Below the pieces are notes generated by a model. It worked only from the letters and a program-made list of their open reading frames with translations. It was not told the origin of the DNA and made no database searches. The position numbers were made by a program, and so were the translations under genes. From Acidobacteriota bacterium (GTDB taxonomy: Bacteria > Acidobacteriota > Terriglobia > 20CM-2-55-15), in the NCBI GenBank assembly GCA_003223895.1, contig QHXD01000217.1:1-7006 (forward strand): 7,006 nt of DNA. The letters are read 5' to 3'. This document shows positions 1-5,300 of this stretch, piece by piece (the stretch's first letter is position 1; every line of letters begins with the position of its first letter).

Positions 1-141
1 CAATTGATGAAGATCTTCTATACCCGCTGGACTGGCGGCATGTCGAAGGCTGCCGCCATGCAGCGCGCGTGCCAGGAAGTCCGCTCCACTTTCCCGCAAC
101 CGTTTTTCTGGGCGCCGTTCGTTCTGATCGGAAAACCGTAA
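1..141 (+). CDS. CHAT-domain (caspase-like) protein, C-terminal end only
   Basis: This is the last 46 codons plus TAA of a gene that starts left of the window; the frame begins at base 1. The translated tail contains FYTRWTGGMSKAAAMQRA, then EVRSTFPQPFFWAPFVLIG, and ends in KP. This is the typical end of a CHAT domain (caspase-HetF-associated-with-TPRs), where a short helix with a 'G.SKA.A...A' pattern is followed by 'hP..WAPFvLiG'. CHAT domains are clan CD cysteine proteases related to caspases and separase, often fused to TPR repeats and used in signalling or programmed-death systems. The catalytic His and Cys lie upstream of this segment, so activity and any fused repeats cannot be judged here. 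It is followed at 67 bp by a zinc-finger protein and then an S8 protease on the same strand. The family call rests on the pattern of this tail alone. Confidence 0.8.
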   Translation, partial: QLMKIFYTRWTGGMSKAAAMQRACQEVRSTFPQPFFWAPFVLIGKP

Positions 142-208
142 TCTTTTTTTTGAGGCAAGTATTTTTCCGGGCTTTCTTTGCGACCTATCTTATGCAGAGG
201 GTGCAGAA
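142..208. other. Short gap between CHAT and zinc-finger genes
   Basis: This 67-bp gap contains an eight-T tract (144-151) just after the CHAT stop, preceded by only a 3-bp CGG/CCG stem (129-138), and then the GAGGG ribosome-binding site of the next gene. I do not see a real terminator or a clear promoter, so read-through of the operon is likely. Confidence 0.4.
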
Positions 209-817
209 ATGGACCACTTCGACGTAGCAGCGGTCATGGATTTTCTCGAACAGCGACTGCCGGAACAGGAGATAGCCGCATACGGCGTGCATATGGAGAC
301 ATGTTCGATTTGCGCAGAAATGTACCACTTCTGGTGGCATTTTCTTTCCACAATCACCTCGGAGCGCCTGGTTGATGCGCCGGAGCGACTGATCAACCGC
401 TGCATCGGTATTTTCCCTGGTGCGCCAGCGCGGGACGGATTCCGTCAGGAGTTCGGCCGGGTCCTGTTCGACAGCTTTTTCCAGCCTGCGCCGGCACTGG
501 CTATCCGCGGCGAGCATGCTGCGCGGCAAATCGTGATCCAGATGGATGAAGTCGACGTTCATCTTCGCATCACCGGAACGCATTCCAAACTGAACGTACA
601 GGGGCAAATTCTGCCGCGCATCGAGGGAATTTCCATCGATGGCGCGCACCTTACACTGCTTGCGTTGGGCCAGACGACACGATCGACGACGAGCGATCAT
701 CTTGGAGTGTTCGACTTTCGAGATGTGCCCAAAGCGACCCTGGTGATGTCAGTCGAGCTGGCTTCGAGCCGTTTCACCGGTGTCGTATCCGTCCCAGAAC
801 CAAATATCGGGGGTTAA
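209..817 (+). CDS. Zinc-finger (anti-sigma-like) protein with beta-rich C-terminal domain, 202 aa
   Basis: The N-terminus resembles a zinc-binding anti-sigma (ZAS/zf-HC2) module. H3 is followed about 25 residues later by H28-x3-C32-x2-C35, within a helical stretch containing an L-x-E-Q-x-L-P-E-Q segment. In the family this motif binds zinc and docks on ECF-type sigma factors. No hydrophobic transmembrane segment is visible, so unlike classical membrane-bound anti-sigma factors it should be cytosolic. Residues about 85-202 alternate hydrophobic and polar residues, with GRVLFDSF, RQIVIQMDEVDVHLRI and VQGQILPR segments. This suggests a beta-sandwich like those that follow zinc fingers in acidobacterial CHAT/sigma loci; that comparison is from memory. 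The ATG at 209 is chosen because GAGGG (197-201) sits 7 bases upstream; a GTG at 201 is out of frame. The S8 protease gene starts 3 bases after the stop, so they are probably co-transcribed. A regulatory role is inferred. Confidence 0.7.
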   Translation: MDHFDVAAVMDFLEQRLPEQEIAAYGVHMETCSICAEMYHFWWHFLSTITSERLVDAPERLINRCIGIFPGAPARDGFRQEFGRVLFDSFFQPAPALAIRGEHAARQIVIQMDEVDVHLRITGTHSKLNVQGQILPRIEGISIDGAHLTLLALGQTTRSTTSDHLGVFDFRDVPKATLVMSVELASSRFTGVVSVPEPNIGG

Positions 818-820
818 CCA

Positions 821-2113
821 ATGTTTGTACGCTGGATGCGTGTAATGATTTGCGCGATTTTGCTGATCGCTATCATGGGAAGCACCGTCGGAGCGGAAGC
901 GGCCGGCGACATTCGGATCATTGTCAAGCTCAGGACTGGGGCATTGATTGGACCGCTCCTTACGTTTCTTGGGGCGGACCTTCTGGACAGCATTCCTTCG
1001 GTCAACCTGTACCTGTTGAGAGTGCCGCTCGTGCCTGTGCTGAGTTTTACATTGTCGCTGCTCGGCGTCGCGTATATCGAGACCGACACGACAATGGATA
1101 ATCCTACGTTCCGCAACCTGGGATTGTTAACGTCCGTCGCGCCGCCCGATTTTTATCGCCTGCAACCGGCGCTCACTCTTATTCGCGCCGATAAGGCCGT
1201 CGACTATTACGCTGGGTACGGGGTCATCGTGGCCGACATCAACAGCGCGACCGATTCCAGCCATCCTGCGCTGCAGGGCCATCTGGTTGGAGGTTTCGAC
1301 TTCGTACAGGCCCAGGGACCAACGTATGCTCTCCTCAATCAGTCCGCATCGAACTTCCTCGATCAGACCGCATCGAGCTTTCTCGATCAGTCGGGCTCCA
1401 CTTCCGTTGATCCGGCAACCGCCGCCTTTCTGACGCAGACAGCCTCGAACTTTCTGGATGATCGGTTGCCGACCGGTCTGATTACGGGACCAAGCGTCGC
1501 TTACGGCCACGGCACAATGGTGGCCGGCTTGATCGCAGCCGTTGCTCCGCTTGCGATGATCATGCCGCTTCGTGTATTTGACGACAACGGACGTGCTGAT
1601 GTGTTCACGATTGCGAAAGCGACTTACTACGCAGTCAGCCACGGCGCACAGGTGATCAATATGAGCTTTGGGATGAACACACGCTCCCGTTCTGTGCAGG
1701 ATGCGATTACAGCTGCCGTCAGCGCCAACGTGACGATCACGGGATCCGCGGGTAATGCGAATTCCGAGGTGCCGCAATATCCCGCCGCATACCCCCAGGT
1801 GATTTCTACCGGGGCGACGGATCTCTACGACAAGAAAGCAAAGTTCTCCAATTTCGGCACGTTTCTGGATGTCACGGCGCCCGGCGTCAACATCATCTCC
1901 ACATATCCTGGAGGTTACTACGTCCTGGCCTCGGGTACGTCATTCTCGGCCCCTATTGTGGCCGGCGGGGCTGCACTCGTCCGTTCGAAGCAGGCTACCG
2001 GCGTTCGCGATGCTGTGGTCAATGGGACCATTAACATCGATATGCTGAATCCGGCTTACTACGGAAAGCTCGGCAAGGGCCGTGTCGATGAAATAACAGC
2101 GATTGGACAGTAG
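821..2113 (+). CDS. Exported S8 (subtilisin-family) serine peptidase, catalytic Asp replaced by Asn
   Basis: This 430-aa protein begins with a signal peptide: Arg4 and Arg7, a hydrophobic core at about residues 8-20, and likely cleavage after VGA or AEA near residues 25-27. Residues about 30-95 (RIIVKLRTG ... LGVAYIETDTT) resemble an I9-type subtilisin propeptide. The peptidase core follows. The His motif is GHGTMVAG with H230, the oxyanion Asn is N312 in SAGNAN, and the Ser motif is SGTSFSAP with S374. The Asp motif reads VADINSATDSSHPAL. Aligned to the usual VAVIDTGIDYTHPDL, the nucleophile-partner Asp becomes N141 (AAC at 1241-1243); D139 and D145 are nearby. Motif spacing from N141 to H230 is 89 residues, against about 32 in subtilisin, because five 8-residue units are inserted at residues 174-213. 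There is no C-terminal extension after the core. The start ATG has GGGGG (809-813) 7 bases upstream, overlapping the end of the previous gene, which indicates translational coupling. Whether it is an active protease, a slow one or a pseudo-protease is open. Confidence 0.9.
   Translation: MFVRWMRVMICAILLIAIMGSTVGAEAAGDIRIIVKLRTGALIGPLLTFLGADLLDSIPSVNLYLLRVPLVPVLSFTLSLLGVAYIETDTTMDNPTFRNLGLLTSVAPPDFYRLQPALTLIRADKAVDYYAGYGVIVADINSATDSSHPALQGHLVGGFDFVQAQGPTYALLNQSASNFLDQTASSFLDQSGSTSVDPATAAFLTQTASNFLDDRLPTGLITGPSVAYGHGTMVAGLIAAVAPLAMIMPLRVFDDNGRADVFTIAKATYYAVSHGAQVINMSFGMNTRSRSVQDAITAAVSANVTITGSAGNANSEVPQYPAAYPQVISTGATDLYDKKAKFSNFGTFLDVTAPGVNIISTYPGGYYVLASGTSFSAPIVAGGAALVRSKQATGVRDAVVNGTINIDMLNPAYYGKLGKGRVDEITAIGQ
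1340..1459 (+). repeat. Five consecutive 24-bp (8-residue) units inside the S8 peptidase gene
   Basis: Five in-frame 24-bp units encode QSASNFLD, QTASSFLD, QSGSTSVD, PATAAFLT and QTASNFLD (protein residues 174-213). Units 1 and 2 (1340-1363 and 1364-1387) differ at only 3 of 24 bases. Unit 5 matches the consensus Q-[ST]-A-S-x-F-L-D, while units 3 and 4 have drifted but keep the 8-residue phase. The array lies between the Asp and His catalytic motifs of the peptidase, a surface-loop position in the subtilisin fold. Near-identical neighbouring units suggest recent duplication. Function unknown. Confidence 0.85.
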
Positions 2114-2252
2114 CGAGAAGATATCTACATACCCACGAACTATCACCCCAACCTGAAGACGGACTGGAATTCTCGCATGATTTATCGATCTTCTTAAGAC
2201 GAGAAGGTTGATCTCGGCAGTCGACCCCATGACCTCCCACGGCTTGTCCACG

Positions 2253-2272
2253 GCCGTCCGCGCGACGGCTTT
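2253..2272 (+). terminator. Possible weak intrinsic terminator or leader hairpin
   Basis: GCCGTC (2253-2258) pairs perfectly with GACGGC (2264-2269) around a 5-base CGCGC loop, and a G-T wobble at 2252/2270 can extend the stem. Only three T residues (2270-2272) follow, so it is a poor Rho-independent terminator by the usual standard. It lies 139 bases after the peptidase stop and about 35 bases before the NRPS start. It could end the peptidase transcript or act in the NRPS leader. Confidence 0.3.
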
Positions 2273-2288
2273 AAAGGGCAGGGAGCAA

Positions 2289-2293
2289 AGGAG
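2289..2293 (+). promoter_or_regulatory. Shine-Dalgarno site of the NRPS gene
   Basis: A perfect AGGAG lies 11 bases before the ATG at 2305. It is the only good ribosome-binding site between the in-frame stop at 2272-2274 and the conserved start of the condensation domain, so it fixes the start of the NRPS. Confidence 0.7.
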
Positions 2294-2304
2294 AACAGGC
2301 ACAC

Positions 2305-5300
2305 ATGTCTACACCGGGAGTGTATCCTGACCTTGTCTTGTCCGCGGCGCAACTCGGAGTCTGGGTGGCGCAGAAGCTCGATCCCACCAGTCCGATCTTC
2401 AATCTCGGACAGTACGTCGATATTCGCGGGAGCGTGGATTCGGAACTGTTGGAACGAGCGTTGCGGCAGGTGGTCGACGAGACCGAAACGCTCCGAGTGG
2501 TTCTTCGCGAAGGGGACAGTGGTCCGCGGCAGACCATACGTCCATCGGTAGACTGGCAGCTCCAGATAATCGACATGGGCCGGGAGAGCGATCCGGTAGC
2601 AGCGGCTCAAGCCTGGATGCGGGGAGATCTGGCGCGCCCGGTGGACTTGAGGGATGGGCAGCTCTTCGCGTACGCGCTTCTCCGGGTTTCGCCGGGTCGC
2701 GCGTTCTGGTATCAGCGGAATCACCACATTGTCAACGACGGCTTCGGCGGTTGGCTGGTAACACGGCGCGTAGCCGAAGTCTACAGTCGTCTGCAGAACA
2801 GACAGAGTCCAACCGGCAGCCCATTTCTTCCACTGCTGGACCTCCTGGAAGATGAGCGCACATATCGCGCGTCAAACCAATTCGAACGGGATAAGCGGTA
2901 TTGGATCGACAGTATGGGCGGCGCCCCGGAACCGGTTAGCCTCGGTTCGCGTCCCGCAACTGGCAGCGGCATTCCCATACGCCGCACTGTACTCCTTCCA
3001 GCCTCTGTGACTAACTCACTACGGCAGATAGCCTACCAGACGGGAGCGACACTAACTCAGGTAGTCAGCGCCGCCCTGGCGACTTATCTATACCGGATGA
3101 CAGGATCGACGGACGCGTGGCTCGGTCTTACAGTAGCCGGCCGCATAGGCGCCGTGGCCCGACGGACGCCCGGAATGATGTCGGATGTCTTACCCGTGCG
3201 TGTAACCCTCGGCCCGGAACTCCCCTTCGGACAAGTCGTGCAACAGATTTCATTGGAGCACCGGCGCGTATTGAAGCATCAACGTTTTCGAAGCGAAGAC
3301 ATCCGCCGCAGCCTCGGTCTGCTCGCGAGCGGTCGGAAGCTATATGGACCAATCGTCAACGCAATGCCGTTCGACTACGACCTTCGCTTCGGGAGATATC
3401 GCGCAACAACGCACAACCTCGCGAACGGACCCGTGGACGATCTGGCGATCGCCGTATATGACCAATCGGACTCAGGCACGTTACGGCTCGATTTCGACGC
3501 CTATCCGGCTGTCCACACAGTCGATGACCTTGCCGCTCACGAGCGCAGGTTTCTGCGGTGCTTGAAGGAAGCTCGTGTGACCGAACCGATCTGGCGGATG
3601 AACCTGCTGGACCAGCGAGAGCGCCAGCAAGTTCTGGTCAAGTGGAACGATACGGGCCGCGCAGTCGAGCAAACGATGCTGCCTGCCCTCATTGAGGCGC
3701 AAGTCGCTCGCAAACCCAAGGCGATAGCCCTGGTCTTTGGCGAAAGCACGTTCACATACCACGAGCTAAACCGTCGGGCGAACCAGGTGGCCCACCGGCT
3801 GATTGAGCTTGGTGTTGGCCCGGAGACTTGCGTGGCGATCGCAGCGCCGCGGTCGGTCGAGATGGTTGTGGGATTGATCGGGATCCTCAAGAGCGGCGCA
3901 GCGTATCTGCCGATCGATCCCGAATACCCGTCGGATCGGCTGGCCCTCATCGTAGGCGATGCGCGGCCCCCGGTAATCCTCACGGTTTCTGCGACGGCGG
4001 CGCGCGTCCCGCGGGGCGATTGGCGCACCTTGATGCTCGACCGATACGAAGATCTGGCAGCGGGGGCCGTGAATGCCACCGGCAATCCACGCGACGAAGA
4101 CCGCATCCAACCACTGCGCCCGCAGCATCCCGCGTACATCATTTACACTTCGGGCTCGACGGGGCGGCCCAAAGGCGTAACCAATACGCATGCGGGCATT
4201 GTGAACCGACTCCGTTGGATGCAGGCGGCATACGGGCTCACGTCCCAGGACCGTGTGCTCCAGAAGACACCATTCGGGTTCGACGTCTCGGTCTGGGAGT
4301 TCTTCTGGCCGTTGCTGGAAGGAGCAACTCTGGTGGTGGCCAGGCCAGGCGGGCACCGCGACGCCGGCTACCTGGCAGAGTTGATCCGCCAGCAGAGGAT
4401 CACGACCGTTCACTTCGTGCCCTCCATGCTTCAAGCCTTCCTCCTAGAGCCCTCGGTGGTGGAGTGCAGTACACTCCGCCGGGTCATTTGCAGCGGTGAG
4501 GCGCTATCGCCAGAGTTGCAGACAGAATTCCAACGAAAACTGGATGTGCCGCTGCACAATTTGTACGGCCCGACGGAAGCCGCGGTGGATGTCACCTTCT
4601 GGGAGTGCCAACAAGATGGACCGCCGGAAGCTGTGCCGATCGGCCGGCCGATCTGGAATACCAACCTCTATGTGCTTGACGCAGTACTTCAGCCAACCCC
4701 GGTGGAAGTTGGCGGGGAGTTGTACATAGCCGGCGTGGGGTTGGCCCGCGGCTACCTCAACCGGCCGGCGCTAACGGCAGAACGCTTCGTCGCCGACCCA
4801 TATGGCGACGGCACTCGGATGTACCGGACGGGCGACCTGGCGCGTTGGCGCGCCGGTGTCCTGGAGTATCTCGGACGCAGCGATCACCAGGTCAAGATTC
4901 GCGGCTTCAGGATCGAACTGGGTGAGGTCGAGACGGCCATCCTTCGCGATCCGGAAGTGGCGCAAGCCGTCGTAGTGGCACGCGAATACAAGCCCGGCGA
5001 CAGGCGGCTGGTAGGTTACGTCGTGCCGGCCGCAGGCGTGAAGGTAGATGCAGACGCGTTGCGCGAATCTCTGGCACAGGTGCTGCCGGACTACTTGGTT
5101 CCAGCCGCGATCGTCTCCCTCGACGCTCTGCCTCTAAGCGCCAACGGCAAGCTGGACCGCAAAGCACTGCCGGCGCCGGACTTCACCGGCGACCAGCCAT
5201 CACGCCTGCCACGCACGCCACAAGAAGAGGCTTTCTGCTCGCTGTTTGCGGAGATCCTGGGAGTGCCGCGCGTCGGTGTCGACGACAGTTTCTTCGAGCT

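Larger units (their letters stand above)
2114..2304. other. Intergenic region between peptidase and NRPS genes
   Basis: These 191 bases contain no convincing gene. They hold alternative short inverted repeats: TTCTCG (2170-2175) with CGAGAA (2200-2205), and CTTCT (2190-2194) with AGAAG (2202-2206). The two share bases and so could not form together. A stronger GC hairpin follows at 2253-2269, then the NRPS ribosome-binding site. I could not place a confident -35/-10 promoter pair, although the NRPS gene presumably has its own promoter here. An in-frame TAA at 2272-2274 rules out any upstream start for the NRPS before that point. Confidence 0.6.

Noticed and set aside
129..151. CGG/CCG mini-stem followed by eight T residues as an intrinsic terminator of the CHAT gene
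   Set aside because: The stem is only 3 bp and overlaps the stop-codon region; too weak to call a terminator despite the T tract.
185..700. 171-aa reading frame on the minus strand
   Set aside because: Antisense to the zinc-finger protein; its sequence is rich in Arg and Cys without any pattern, as expected of a GC-rich shadow frame.
2244..2275. TTGTCC ... TTTAAA as a promoter for the NRPS
   Set aside because: The spacing is about 20 bases and both boxes are poor matches, and the interval is a GC hairpin; not supportable.
2194..2727. 177-aa reading frame on the minus strand
   Set aside because: It is antisense to the NRPS start and to conserved condensation-domain codons, with no recognisable domain.
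3828..4499. 223-aa reading frame on the plus strand
   Set aside because: It lies in an alternate frame of the adenylation domain, whose own frame has all core motifs; composition is Arg/Ala/Pro-rich noise.
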